From Saccharibacillus sp. JS10 (GTDB lineage Bacteria > Bacillota > Bacilli > Paenibacillales > Paenibacillaceae): a stretch of 64,000 nt of DNA. The notes beneath the pieces were generated by a model. The model was not told the origin of the DNA. It saw only the letters and a program-made list of their open reading frames with translations, and did no database searches. The stretch spans positions 248,001 through 312,000 of the forward strand of contig NZ_JANFNS010000005.1 in NCBI RefSeq assembly GCF_024436065.1. The letters are read 5' to 3'. Position numbers and translations under genes: made by a program. Below are positions 18,905 to 28,145 of this stretch, one piece after another (within the stretch, counting starts at the first letter, position 1; each line of letters starts with the position of its first letter).

Positions 18905-18931
18905 TGAGTCTTTTCGCGTATAGACTTCGAT

Positions 18932-19276
18932 CTAGCTCGCTCGTCTTGCCTGACTTGCTTCTTCCGGTGAACTGTACATACGTCCTGCTTGTATTTCTTT
19001 GTTTAGATGCGCTTCGAAAACGAAAGTACCAATCGGAAGTACGGAAGCCACCAACGCCCAAAAGAGCTTTGTCAGACTCCATTTCAACCGGATAAACGCA
19101 TGGAGCGCCGCCAAAATGTACAAGACGAATAATGCCCCGTGCGCTGCACCTACAATCGTGACCGCCATATCGACGCCTGCTGCATATTTCAGTGGCATCG
19201 CCACCAGTAACAGCAGCAAAAACGAAATCCCTTCCAAAATCCCCACGACTTTAAATCTCCCCAATACCGTACCCAT
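18932..19276 (-). CDS. DUF3817-type small membrane protein
   Basis: 114 residues with three membrane helices and the family landmarks FKVVGILEGISFLLLL, MPLKY and GAAHGALFVLYI. Function is unknown. Of two neighbouring ATG codons, 19276 has the better spacing from GGGAGG. Confidence 0.8.
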   Translation of the reverse strand: MGTVLGRFKVVGILEGISFLLLLLVAMPLKYAAGVDMAVTIVGAAHGALFVLYILAALHAFIRLKWSLTKLFWALVASVLPIGTFVFEAHLNKEIQAGRMYSSPEEASQARRAS

Positions 19277-19299
19277 GCCCATAACCTCCCTTTGATCTA

Positions 19300-19352
19300 A
19301 AGGCGTTTGCGTAAACGGCGGTAATGCTCACCGATTCGCTTGCGCAAGCGTC
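19300..19352. repeat. Two adjacent palindromes
   Basis: CGTTTGCGTAAACG and, 24 bases later, the perfect palindrome CGCTTGCGCAAGCG lie in the gap upstream of the DUF3817-like gene. They could be binding sites or just extruding hairpins. No partner is known. Confidence 0.35.
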
Positions 19353-19440
19353 CTATCCTTCTATTTTAACGGATAATTTAGACACTTCTCAACTTTAAAG
19401 CGCCGCATATGTAAGGTTAGGTATAAGAAGGGAATTGGGA

Positions 19441-19965
19441 TCAAATAAAATCTTTATAACGCGAAACCTCATAAGAATGCACGGCAGCGGTCTGAAAATA
19501 AAAGTAACGCATTTCTAATTCCTGATTCTCCTGAGACATTTCTTGGAACCAATCTTCTTGCCTCGTTTCTTCGGTAAAGACGGAAGGACGCCATAAGTTT
19601 AATCCGATATCTCCAAAAATGTACTGATATTCGTCGCTCACATCTTGCGAATACTTTGAGATTTCATTTAATGCTGAAATCAATTGATCTGCTTTTGTCT
19701 TAAACACGTGAAGTCCGTAGCAAGTGCATTCAAAAAAGTCTTCGAATTCCGCTACAATTTCAATAAATTCCGCTTTTCCGTTAGCGTCATATTCGACTTT
19801 GAAAGAGTGCTCGAAAAAATCAAAGTAATTCGTGCCTGCTTCGTAATTCTTTTTGTAGTATTGGACAGCTTCTTCTATTTCGCTTTGAGTCATGCCTAAT
19901 TTTACTTTTCCGATTCCGATGCCGGGTTCGATGATGAGTTGGTCTTTTTCTTTGTTAAATTCCAT
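19441..19965 (-). CDS. Hypothetical protein, 174 aa
   Basis: Soluble acidic protein. The early stretch IEPGIGIGKVKLGMTQSEIEEAV resembles the start of proteins that compare or store small signals, but no firm family is recognised. The start at ATG 19965 is preferred to a GTG that lies too close to the GGAG. Confidence 0.65.
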   Translation of the reverse strand: MEFNKEKDQLIIEPGIGIGKVKLGMTQSEIEEAVQYYKKNYEAGTNYFDFFEHSFKVEYDANGKAEFIEIVAEFEDFFECTCYGLHVFKTKADQLISALNEISKYSQDVSDEYQYIFGDIGLNLWRPSVFTEETRQEDWFQEMSQENQELEMRYFYFQTAAVHSYEVSRYKDFI

Positions 19966-19981
19966 GATTGAGTTCACTCCA

Positions 19982-20524
19982 TTAATCGATGTTGGATGTA
20001 TTCATGACTTTCGTGATAAACTCTGTTTTCCCTTGCGTATAAGCTTGGCGATCATTTCGGAATGCAGCAGATAAGTCGCTTTTTAACGTACTGTATTCCT
20101 CTACTAATGAAGGATGTTCTCTTAGTAGATCCCGAAATTTAAGATGTTTTTTGAGTTCACTGCTTTCTAGATCGCATACGTAGAGGTGGTGTTCGTATTT
20201 CATATCGCCGTCATGACTGTAAGGGACGTACGCATCTTTTCTGGCAAAAGCTTCTCTACTTTTGATCCCTAGATTCCCTTCGTGTATGTATCCGAGTGCG
20301 TTTAGTTTTTCAATGACTTGAGGTAGCTGCTCCGTAGACTCAATGACGACGTCAATGTCGATGATCGGTTTGGCTGCAAGATTCGGGACGGACGTACTTC
20401 CGACATGCTCGATGCGCAAAGCTAGAGCGCCTAGTTTAGTTGATAGGATCGATTCTAGAGTATGAAATGCTTTTTGCCATTCTTCATTGTAAGGTTCGAT
20501 GACAACTGGGTCCGGTTGGGTCAT
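19982..20524 (-). CDS. GrpB (UPF0157) nucleotidyltransferase-fold protein
   Basis: 180 residues with the conserved family order VVIEPYNEEWQKAF, RIEHVGSTSVPNLAAKPIIDIDVVI, and YVPYSHDGDMKYEHHLYVC. GrpB proteins have a nucleotidyltransferase-like fold and unknown substrate. Strong AAGGAG site. Confidence 0.9.
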   Translation of the reverse strand: MTQPDPVVIEPYNEEWQKAFHTLESILSTKLGALALRIEHVGSTSVPNLAAKPIIDIDVVIESTEQLPQVIEKLNALGYIHEGNLGIKSREAFARKDAYVPYSHDGDMKYEHHLYVCDLESSELKKHLKFRDLLREHPSLVEEYSTLKSDLSAAFRNDRQAYTQGKTEFITKVMNTSNID

Positions 20525-20543
20525 TGCAGTCTCCTTATCCTTT

Positions 20544-21101
20544 TTACAACTTAAATTCGGTTTTGATTAATTTTGCAACTTCCTCGGCGCTTCGATCCGC
20601 GTTATTGATTCTCAAGTAATTTTTCCGATTGATTTCTCCTTCTTGCGAATTGAGTCTATGGTTATTCATCGTTTGGATTAAGTCGGATTCTGAGCGTTCA
20701 ACGTTTCTTTTGGTTGGTTTTTGTTCCAGTCTGAATGCTGTGGTATTTCGCTTTAGTCTTTCTTCAATCGGCGACTCCAACTCCACAAAATAAATTTCTG
20801 CGCCTTGCTTCTCGAAAATAGCACAAGTCTGATCGACGAAATCCCAATCGCTTTGAAGATCAAATCCCCAGACATACGTAAAGATAAGCCCATACTGATC
20901 GCTGCTTGCGAACGATTCAAATACTTCTTGTCTCACTAGATCGGTTAATCTCCAAGTCTCGCTACTCGCACCGAATAAAGGATGAAAAAGCTCAATAGTC
21001 ATATGGTTATGGAACAATTTTAATTCTGTGATTTTCGTAAGTTCGTAGCCGATGGTCATCTTGCCTACTGCTTGCGGACCAAAAATCATGACGAACTTCA
21101 T
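20544..21101 (-). CDS. P-loop kinase-like protein
   Basis: 185 residues with Walker A FGPQAVGKMT, the metal-binding HNHMTIELF region and YFVELESPIEERLKRN, close to the shikimate/gluconate-kinase-like P-loop group. Substrate unknown. It starts 6 bases after the next P-loop gene ends, so the two look like a pair. AAAGG before the ATG. Confidence 0.8.
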   Translation of the reverse strand: MKFVMIFGPQAVGKMTIGYELTKITELKLFHNHMTIELFHPLFGASSETWRLTDLVRQEVFESFASSDQYGLIFTYVWGFDLQSDWDFVDQTCAIFEKQGAEIYFVELESPIEERLKRNTTAFRLEQKPTKRNVERSESDLIQTMNNHRLNSQEGEINRKNYLRINNADRSAEEVAKLIKTEFKL

Positions 21102-21106
21102 TGGAA

Positions 21107-21613
21107 TCAACCTTTCTTGATGATGTTTTCTATCCACACTTTAATCTGCGAAGCGACCTCCGTGACATCCGTCTCTGAAGTGTCGATCGTCGGCATAGGC
21201 GGGGTGTAGGCTTCATCGGCAATTTCCAGCAGCTTTTTCGCAAAGTTTTTGTGAGTCTCGATATCTTCGTCCGACCAATTTCTGGCACGCAAACGGCTCT
21301 CGCGATGTTCTTCGCTACAATGTAAGTTCATATAATAGACGTGGCTAAAGTACGAAAAGTCTGGGCATTTTTCAATATCCCACGGCATCATGGTTCCGCA
21401 TAGGATCGTCATTCGTCCGCTTTCAGCGGTATTTCGTGCGACCCGAAGCCATACGTTTCTGATTTTTCCCCAATCATGCCCTAGAAACTCAACAAGATGA
21501 TCGGGATCAAAAATATCGAAATCCGGCATTTGCTTGCGCAGTTCTTGGATCACATACGTTTTTCCTGAGCCGCTTGCACCGGTTACGATGAATAAAGGTT
21601 GTTTGGTTTCCAT
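21107..21613 (-). CDS. P-loop ATP-binding protein (small kinase-like)
   Basis: 168 residues with Walker A VTGASGSGKTYV and a following DPDHLVEFL. The C-terminal part has YMNLHCSEEHRESRLRARNWSDEDIETHKNFAKKL, common in cassette-borne nucleotide kinase-like proteins. ATG 21613 is favoured by GGAG spacing. It is tightly packed between a GNAT and a second P-loop gene. Confidence 0.8.
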   Translation of the reverse strand: METKQPLFIVTGASGSGKTYVIQELRKQMPDFDIFDPDHLVEFLGHDWGKIRNVWLRVARNTAESGRMTILCGTMMPWDIEKCPDFSYFSHVYYMNLHCSEEHRESRLRARNWSDEDIETHKNFAKKLLEIADEAYTPPMPTIDTSETDVTEVASQIKVWIENIIKKG

Positions 21614-21617
21614 AAAA

Positions 21618-22136
21618 TCATGCTCCATTTTCAGATAAATTTTTCGTCAAATACAAAACGATATCATCGTCGATGACCACTTGATCGCCGTATTTCACAT
21701 ACGCTTGCCCATTATGTATCCCTTTTCCGTCTGGAACATAGCCGCGTTTCGCATATAAGATTTGAGCAACTCCGTAATCCGAGAAGGTCCCGACGCCGAT
21801 TCCCGCGATTGACGATCTTTCGCGTATGATTTCTTCCGCTGCATCCATCAATTTCGAGCTAATGCCTAGTCCTCGGTATTTCATCAAGACATTCAAATCG
21901 CTTACTTCGGGGATACGATTTTCGTTAAAAGCTGGATAGTCCGAGTTCCAAATCACGTTTGTATAGCCAGCGAACTCTCCGTCACGTATAGCTATTAATG
22001 TAACTCGTTCGCCGTTTTTCTGTTCCGTAACGTATTTTTCATAAAGAGCAACTGGCTTCGACCAGCCTTGTTCTTCGAAAGCTTTAGAGATAATCACTGG
22101 GTCTGCTTCGGTGATGTTGCGAATCGTTAGGTTCAT
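21618..22136 (-). CDS. GNAT family N-acetyltransferase
   Basis: 172 residues. The acetyl-CoA binding motif A is in SDLNVLMKYRGLGISSKLMDAAEEII, followed by AQILYAKRGYVPDG. Acceptor unknown. It heads a tight group with two P-loop genes (4-base gap). Confidence 0.87.
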   Translation of the reverse strand: MNLTIRNITEADPVIISKAFEEQGWSKPVALYEKYVTEQKNGERVTLIAIRDGEFAGYTNVIWNSDYPAFNENRIPEVSDLNVLMKYRGLGISSKLMDAAEEIIRERSSIAGIGVGTFSDYGVAQILYAKRGYVPDGKGIHNGQAYVKYGDQVVIDDDIVLYLTKNLSENGA

Positions 22137-22163
22137 GTTGGGTTCCTTTGTTGATTCTATCGA

Positions 22164-22634
22164 TCATATTGAATTACTTAACTGTTGATCGAAGAAATCT
22201 TTTATTTGATGTTGTTCAATAGAGTATCTTACGCCTTCTGACTTCAAATCAGTTCGCGTCACATAAATATTCTCTGAATCATATTGAATTCGCACTTCTT
22301 TGTTAGACGAAAGTCTAAATACAATACCAGCGACGATATCCGAAGGCGTGTGATCTCTGATCGTAATTGCATGTGCAGGTGTACTATTCATCCAATTCAC
22401 AATTGCTTCGATTTGTTCTTGCTGAAGCTCCACGTCTATAAAATAAATCTGAGCTTGATCCCATAGGGAATTAGTTTTGGTCATTTGTGCACTCGAAATT
22501 CGTTCTTTTTGAATGGGGCGATTCACTACAGATTGAGGATGATCAAACTTGTGAGTGAATTGCGAAGTAACTGTGAGAATTAGAATGAATAATGCTATTA
22601 CATAGAGTGGTTTGATGTTTGCTTTTTCTTTGAT
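22164..22634 (-). CDS. Membrane-anchored hypothetical protein with a non-standard start
   Basis: The strong part of the frame (from GTG 22526) continues upstream without a stop for 36 codons. That extension encodes a clear N-terminal membrane anchor (PLYVIALFILILTV), so the GTG is almost certainly not the start. No ATG, GTG or TTG exists in the extension. GAGGA lies 7 bases before an ATC codon at 22634, giving 156 residues. Either ATC initiation or a damaged start must be assumed. Downstream domain not recognised. Confidence 0.55.
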   Translation of the reverse strand: MKEKANIKPLYVIALFILILTVTSQFTHKFDHPQSVVNRPIQKERISSAQMTKTNSLWDQAQIYFIDVELQQEQIEAIVNWMNSTPAHAITIRDHTPSDIVAGIVFRLSSNKEVRIQYDSENIYVTRTDLKSEGVRYSIEQHQIKDFFDQQLSNSI

Positions 22635-22685
22635 TACAGATTCCTCATTTCTTGTGGTTGTTAATCCGATCTTCTTAACTTTTAA

Positions 22686-23024
22686 TTATTCCGTTAGCAC
22701 TCGATCATTTTGGGTATTCGGTTGAGAGATAACGAGAAACTCCAAATCTTTATCGGATTGATTCATGGCTTGATGCGGTACTGTCGGTGGAACTTCGATA
22801 CCTTCTTGTTGATTCAAAATATGTTCGACTCCGTCAAGTTCAAAAACCATCGTTCCCGATAAAACAAAGAAAAACTGCTTGGAGTACTGATGAAAATGTC
22901 TGGCTTCACTTGTATCGGGTGGCATTTTCTCATGAATGATACTTCGACCTTCTTCGTTTACAAGTCGCCAGCCATCGCAGTTATTGCCCCAGATGTAATG
23001 TTCTGCGTTTTGTTTGCTGATCAT
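22686..23024 (-). CDS. Cupin-domain protein
   Basis: 112 residues forming a single cupin barrel: SEARHFHQYSKQFFFVLSGTMVFELDG (motif 1, HxH) and VPPTVPHQAMN (motif 2). Such small cupins bind metal and act as isomerases, dioxygenases or sensors; the role here is unknown. AAGGA site before ATG. Confidence 0.85.
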   Translation of the reverse strand: MISKQNAEHYIWGNNCDGWRLVNEEGRSIIHEKMPPDTSEARHFHQYSKQFFFVLSGTMVFELDGVEHILNQQEGIEVPPTVPHQAMNQSDKDLEFLVISQPNTQNDRVLTE

Positions 23025-23044
23025 CTAAATCATCCTTTTCCTAG

Positions 23045-23755
23045 TTAGCTTATCTTTACAGCCAAGTCATTCCCCAGCGGATACAATACTCCGTTGTCTG
23101 TCAGGTATACTGTTTGCCATTCTATATACATAGACGTATCAAACATCATAACAATTGGTTTCATCGTAGAATTGATTTCAAAAATCTCATAGCGAGTCCC
23201 TGACTCTATATGCTGAGTAGCTTCTTCAAAAATATGTTCGCATTCTTTCTCAGACAGGTCTACATGATAAAGCCCTATCCTTTTTTCGTAGATTTGCTCT
23301 ATCGAAAGGTTATGATCGGTTTCTGGGCTACATATTTGAGCACCTTCAAGTCTCCACATATCTTGTAGATCCATAAGTGTAGCGACTGTACCCCAACAGC
23401 CTATTGTACTTCTGTTCATTTGATGAACAACGTTTATCAATTCGATATACATTTCTTTTGCCCAAAATAGGGTTCCTTGATCAAACGTTGAAGGTGATTG
23501 AAAGTCACGATGAATCGAAGCAGATTTGGCATCTAGCGACTTTTTCCAAACCACATAATGATCGAAATTCAAAACTTCAATAAAACCGTCATCGGAGCAA
23601 CCTGGATGATGACAATGACTGCAAACATCGATTTGGATGAATGGTTCAAACTCAGCTTCCAAGTTATAAAAATTCTCAGCAACCACATGTCCATTTAATT
23701 TGAGCAAAAAAGTTCCCTGTTCACGAGGAATGAATTCGAATTTTTCGACCAACAT
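23045..23755 (-). CDS. Hypothetical protein with a Cys/His cluster, 236 aa
   Basis: No known family. A possible metal-binding knot CSHCHHPGCSDDG lies near residue 51. The rest is soluble and mixed alpha/beta. ATG 23755 has GAGAGGA at correct spacing. Confidence 0.65.
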   Translation of the reverse strand: MLVEKFEFIPREQGTFLLKLNGHVVAENFYNLEAEFEPFIQIDVCSHCHHPGCSDDGFIEVLNFDHYVVWKKSLDAKSASIHRDFQSPSTFDQGTLFWAKEMYIELINVVHQMNRSTIGCWGTVATLMDLQDMWRLEGAQICSPETDHNLSIEQIYEKRIGLYHVDLSEKECEHIFEEATQHIESGTRYEIFEINSTMKPIVMMFDTSMYIEWQTVYLTDNGVLYPLGNDLAVKIS

Positions 23756-23814
23756 TGAGATCCTCTCCAAACTTGAACTTCAAATATTTCAAATCGTATT
23801 CACAGACTAGGTTG

Positions 23815-24504
23815 TTATATCTGCTTCCACCATATCCCTGCACACTCTGGAACCGTAGCCCATTGATGCTGTCTGATCTTTTCCACGACTTCTTCTCCAA
23901 AGAAAAACTCTGTATGTTCTACCGCTGCTTCAACGCTATCAAACGTATAATCGACTCTGATCCAACGACTTTGAAAACCATACTTTTCTTCTAGCAAAGA
24001 GAAATACGACGTCAGAAATTCAGGAGGGTTTGGCGTGTCGTATCCGGTTCCCATTGTCTCGAATATGATGATGCTACCGTTAGGTTTCAAAACTCGCTCT
24101 AACTCCGCCATGATCAGATCCAGATTTTCTTTCCAATCGCTCTCATATGTATTTGCCAAGTAACAAATGCTCCAACCGGAAACGACCAGATCGATAGAGC
24201 TATCGGGTATAGGCAGTTTTCTGTGATCGCAGACTACGGTTTTCCAGTTTGTTGTTTGGTTCTCATTGGTCAGTTTGTGTTCGAGTATATCCAACATTGA
24301 AGATGAAATATCGCTGCAAATCAGAGACTTCGCTGCCGGAGCCAATACCGTAGACAATCTTCCCGATCCCGCTCCTAAATCCAGTACGTCTAGATTGTTA
24401 AAAGGTCTGATTTCGTTAATCACATGAGCTAAATTGGGTTGACGGCTAATCATCGCTTCGTATTGTTCAGACTGCGTGGCATAAACCGTATTTTCTTCTG
24501 ACAT
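23815..24504 (-). CDS. Class I SAM-dependent methyltransferase
   Basis: 229 residues with motif I LDVLDLGAGSGRLS, the SICSDIS-like acidic loop and the later DLVVSGWSICYL and KPNGSIIIFETMG motifs of the Rossmann methyltransferase fold. Acceptor unknown. GGAGG before the ATG. Confidence 0.88.
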   Translation of the reverse strand: MSEENTVYATQSEQYEAMISRQPNLAHVINEIRPFNNLDVLDLGAGSGRLSTVLAPAAKSLICSDISSSMLDILEHKLTNENQTTNWKTVVCDHRKLPIPDSSIDLVVSGWSICYLANTYESDWKENLDLIMAELERVLKPNGSIIIFETMGTGYDTPNPPEFLTSYFSLLEEKYGFQSRWIRVDYTFDSVEAAVEHTEFFFGEEVVEKIRQHQWATVPECAGIWWKQI

Positions 24505-24519
24505 TTAAAAACCTCCATT

Positions 24520-25089
24520 CTATAACTCAAAAACTTGATTAATCAGCCTAAGTTCTTCTGTAAGTTTCGAATCGATTCGTTGGTTCCATTCGTTCGGGTT
24601 AATTGTAGTTAAAGGGAATTCGGCTTGATGAGTTAGAACATATTTCAGTTGTAAGTAGCTGCTGATCGGAAAATCCTGCGCGTACCATTGCTTTCTATAT
24701 CCCACAAGCCCATGATTCTTTAATAGATCTTCTAAGATGTTTACAATTTTAAAAATAAACATATTTAGATCACATACTTCTTGAAATTCAACTTGCCCAG
24801 AATTTTTTTTTATTCCATCTTCATAATAAGTGATCACAATTTGAATTTGTTCTTCCGATTTTCTTTCTATCTTCCAATTGTGAATAGCAGGTTCCGAATC
24901 CCATTCAAATTCAATTGACTTTTTAACTTCGTCTTCTGGCGTACATTCAGGTAATAAGATTTCGATCGATCTTACCAAATCTATCAACGGCTCGGATAAG
25001 TAACTTGGAGACATATATATTTCTGATTTTCCGATTTTCAGATGAACGTCAGCCCATCCTATACTGTTAAGTTTGTAGCTGAACTCCAT
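24520..25089 (-). CDS. Hypothetical protein, 189 aa
   Basis: Soluble beta-rich N-terminal half and helical C-terminal half; no family recognised. AAAAGGAG precedes the ATG. Confidence 0.65.
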   Translation of the reverse strand: MEFSYKLNSIGWADVHLKIGKSEIYMSPSYLSEPLIDLVRSIEILLPECTPEDEVKKSIEFEWDSEPAIHNWKIERKSEEQIQIVITYYEDGIKKNSGQVEFQEVCDLNMFIFKIVNILEDLLKNHGLVGYRKQWYAQDFPISSYLQLKYVLTHQAEFPLTTINPNEWNQRIDSKLTEELRLINQVFEL

Positions 25090-25202
25090 TGATAAAGCTC
25101 CTTTTTGTCAGACTGTTTCCCTTTGAACTCTACTAATCTAATCGATGGCTAGACCTATGTAATAGCATCTGGATAAAGCTTTTAGCTTTTTCATGGCGTT
25201 CC

Positions 25203-25904
25203 TCAGTTTTTTGGAATTTCTATTTGATTAAGCGCTGTTAGGACGATAATTCGGTTATGATAATAATCTGGATCATTTGGATTTAACAGAATTGCCTGAT
25301 CGAATTCTTTCAAGGCTTCTTGTAATTCATTTTGTTCGTAAAAAATATTCCCCAAATTATAATGAGCTTGATCGTCATTAGGCACGAGTTCGATGTACTT
25401 TTGATAACTTTTGATTGCTTCGTGACGTTGGTTAAGCTCTGTACATACAATAGCTTTATTAAAATATACAGCTGCATGATCAGGCTTTAGTTTAATCGTT
25501 TCGTTGTAGGAGAACAAAGCTTCGTCAAATCGTTCTAATTCTTTCAATTCATTACCTTTGTTAAAATATGCAGAACTAAGATCAGGTGCAATTTGAATAG
25601 CGGCTTCATATAACTCAATCGCTTTAAGCGACTTTCCTAAACGAGAAAAAGAATTCGCCTTGTTGTAGAGGTACTTAGGATTATTCGGCTCTAGTTCAAT
25701 CGCTTGATCAAAAAATCTGATCGCTTCTTCATGAAGATCTTGTTCAGCTAGTGTGTTCGCGATGTTGTAATAAAGAGTCGGATGATCTGGAAGCAAGCGT
25801 AACGCTTCTAAGAAATAACTCATCGCTTCATCAAATTTTGATTCCTCACAGAGCTTCAAGGCTTTTTTATTTAACTCGGCTGCTTTCTTTTTTTGAAGGG
25901 TCAT
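25203..25904 (-). CDS. TPR-repeat protein, 233 aa
   Basis: Six regular 34-residue TPR units with the canonical W/L-G-Y-A-F-A-P pattern (for example AIRFFDQAIELEPNNPKYLYNKANSFSRLGK). It is a scaffold for protein contacts with no catalytic domain. It is longer and more canonical than the other TPR genes here. ATG 25904 follows AAGGA. Confidence 0.88.
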   Translation of the reverse strand: MTLQKKKAAELNKKALKLCEESKFDEAMSYFLEALRLLPDHPTLYYNIANTLAEQDLHEEAIRFFDQAIELEPNNPKYLYNKANSFSRLGKSLKAIELYEAAIQIAPDLSSAYFNKGNELKELERFDEALFSYNETIKLKPDHAAVYFNKAIVCTELNQRHEAIKSYQKYIELVPNDDQAHYNLGNIFYEQNELQEALKEFDQAILLNPNDPDYYHNRIIVLTALNQIEIPKN

Positions 25905-26014
25905 TGTTGTCCTTTCTGTATTAGCAATGATCAAACTTCAAGTTGTCGTTCTATAACTCTATACACGTTTTCTACACCCTCAATTTCAATATCCTCTTCT
26001 TTTAAGCATTGAGT

Positions 26015-26227
26015 TTAGACGATCGGTTTGTAACTCATCGCCATTTCGTAGATCTGTTCAGCGCTATATCCTTCTTCGCTCCAAAATATCAAATTAGATA
26101 CGTTAGGATCAGGTACATTTTTCTTAAGTAACTCGATCTTATCATCGATTTCCTGTTCGGTTCCTTCGCTGTTTTGGATCTTTTCGATGAGTGAGATTAC
26201 TTGTTCTTTGTTTAATTTCATGTTCAT
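26015..26227 (-). CDS. Bacteriocin immunity protein-like (colicin/pyocin Im family)
   Basis: 70 residues resembling colicin E-type immunity proteins: a four-helix layout with KEQVISLIEKIQN, GTEQEIDDKIELLKKNV, and the inhibitory-loop-like PDPNVSNLIFW, followed by a YSAEQIYEMAMSYKP end. Such proteins bind and block a nuclease toxin. No bacteriocin gene is adjacent, so it is an orphan immunity gene. A longer frame to 26323 is rejected because AGAGGTG marks ATG 26227. Confidence 0.75.
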   Translation of the reverse strand: MNMKLNKEQVISLIEKIQNSEGTEQEIDDKIELLKKNVPDPNVSNLIFWSEEGYSAEQIYEMAMSYKPIV

Positions 26228-26276
26228 AAATGCACCTCTCGATTCTTTACTCAAAAGCTGGAGATTGAGCGTAGAT

Positions 26277-26771
26277 CTATTTGGTAAACTCATTATCATC
26301 CCTATCCCACTCTTCAGGAACAAACAGCCATAGTGCTGGAATAATAGAAGCTCCGAACTCTTTATGCTTTAGACTTCTTAAATGAATCCTAACTCGATCA
26401 TTAATCGTCTTCACTTTCTCGATAACATTTGATTGATCAACTTCTGCTAATTCTTTTTCGTTAATCGTATATAGAGGGAGTTGCATTTCGCTAAACCATC
26501 CTTCAAAATAATGACTTTTCGGTCCGCCCATCCCAGAAACATATCCATTCTTGCTTGTTGTATACTTTTTGCAATGACACCACCAACTGATAGACTCAAC
26601 AATAATATTAGCTTGCGTTAAGTCTGTTAAAAAGCTTTCAATATATTCGTCCGTAACAATCAAATCAATATAGCCGTTTCCTACAGGTTGTACAGCATTT
26701 CTTTTTAAAATGTTTTCGATTTCAGCTTGCGTACTGGAACGATTCATGCGAAGCATATCGAGATATTTCAT
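26277..26771 (-). CDS. Hypothetical protein, 164 aa
   Basis: Soluble, with a short Trp/Cys/His patch (SWWCHCKKYT) and the region GGPKSHYFEGWFSEMQ. No family recognised. GGAGG site. It lies directly upstream of the immunity-like gene on the same strand. Confidence 0.65.
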   Translation of the reverse strand: MKYLDMLRMNRSSTQAEIENILKRNAVQPVGNGYIDLIVTDEYIESFLTDLTQANIIVESISWWCHCKKYTTSKNGYVSGMGGPKSHYFEGWFSEMQLPLYTINEKELAEVDQSNVIEKVKTINDRVRIHLRSLKHKEFGASIIPALWLFVPEEWDRDDNEFTK

Positions 26772-26832
26772 AGTTTCACCTCCATATGGAGTAGAATACT
26801 GAATTTACAGATGACTTACCTTTTTTCCGAAC

Positions 26833-27342
26833 TCACTCATAAAAATAAGCCATCAACGCTTCGTCGTATTCTCGTCCTTCATACTGCAAAGCATTTTTCT
26901 CGGTTCCGTAGATCTCAAATCCTAACTTTTTATAGAGGTTGATCGCAGCTTGGTTCGTCGTGACCGCACATAGATTAATCTTTTTCAGACCTTCTAGCTC
27001 TTTCCCTCGGTTGATGACTTCTTTTAATAGACCTTGTGCAATTCCTATACCGCGATATTCGGGTGCTACATAGACTCCCCAGATGATTCCTTTGTGTTTA
27101 AATTTAATGCCTAGTTCTCTTCGGAATCCGATCATCCCAGCTGCTTTGTCTTTTTCTGTAAAAGCCATTAACATATAATTGTCAGGCTCGTCTTTGATTC
27201 GCTGCAATACGTCAGACATCGGAGTTTGAAGAGAATCTTCATAAGACGCTCCGAATGTTGTTGGGTTCGTTCTCAATGCTTCTAGTCTTAATTTCCAGTA
27301 CGCTTCAACGTCTTCTTTGGTCACGTTTTTAATGTAAAACAT
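26833..27342 (-). CDS. GNAT family N-acetyltransferase
   Basis: 169 residues; motif A in WGVYVAPEYRGIGIAQGLLKEVI and motif B in NQAAINLYKKLGFEIYGTEKNAL place it with RimI-like GNATs. Acceptor unknown. AGAAGG before ATG. Confidence 0.9.
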   Translation of the reverse strand: MFYIKNVTKEDVEAYWKLRLEALRTNPTTFGASYEDSLQTPMSDVLQRIKDEPDNYMLMAFTEKDKAAGMIGFRRELGIKFKHKGIIWGVYVAPEYRGIGIAQGLLKEVINRGKELEGLKKINLCAVTTNQAAINLYKKLGFEIYGTEKNALQYEGREYDEALMAYFYE

Positions 27343-27363
27343 TGATAAACCCTTCTTTCTAAT

Positions 27364-28125
27364 TTATTCCCCAACTTGCTTTAGCTCATAGGTAATCATC
27401 TGCCCTGCTTTTTCAGGCTCTGTATTTTGCTTGTAATCAGCGGACTTCATCACAATTTCGTATCCTAGCTTCTCAACCATCAAATCAAATTCATATTTTC
27501 CGTACCAACTTAGAGGTAATCGTTGTAACTCGGTCTTCATTAACTTTCCGTTTTTCCATTTCTCGTATTTTAACAACGACACTATTTTTTGTTCCAGAAC
27601 ATTTAACTCGATTCGTTTGTCTTCAAGTGTAATGACTTCATCGCTCGGAGTGTCCCATGATTTGGTTTGAATCAGAAATGGAGTGAAATCCGTGGGCATA
27701 AACAAGTCCAAAATCAATCTTCCGTTAGGCTGCAAACAAGACTTAAAATGACGTAGTGCTGAAATTGCTTGCTCGCGTCCTTCAATTAGCTGAAAAGATC
27801 CACCGGGGATAATAATGGCTTCATATTTGTGAGGGATTGAAAAATCGTACATCTCTGCTTTAAAAAGATTCGGCTGGAGCTGGAGCTTGTCACATCTTTT
27901 TTTGCAGGATTCCAGCATCGCTTCGGAGTTATCCAATCCATCGATATCTATTCCGGCTTGAAGCAAAGGAATCAATACTCTTCCGGATCCACAGCCTACT
28001 TCAAGCACTTTTCCTTGAGTAGTGGACAGTCGATCTAAGTAAAATTCTACATCGCCAAATGTAAAACCAAGTGGTTTGCTCAAATCGTATACTTCTGTGC
28101 AAAGTTCGCCGTATGTGTCGTACAT
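27364..28125 (-). CDS. Class I SAM-dependent methyltransferase
   Basis: 253 residues; motif I is KVLEVGCGSGRVLIPLLQAG, then the acidic DGLDNSEAML and the post-motif LQPNGRLILDLF. ATG 28125 follows AGGAGTG; the longer frame to 28170 is rejected because it would run back into the neighbouring gene. Confidence 0.88.
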   Translation of the reverse strand: MYDTYGELCTEVYDLSKPLGFTFGDVEFYLDRLSTTQGKVLEVGCGSGRVLIPLLQAGIDIDGLDNSEAMLESCKKRCDKLQLQPNLFKAEMYDFSIPHKYEAIIIPGGSFQLIEGREQAISALRHFKSCLQPNGRLILDLFMPTDFTPFLIQTKSWDTPSDEVITLEDKRIELNVLEQKIVSLLKYEKWKNGKLMKTELQRLPLSWYGKYEFDLMVEKLGYEIVMKSADYKQNTEPEKAGQMITYELKQVGE

Positions 28126-28145
28126 GTGTCGATCACTCCTATTCT

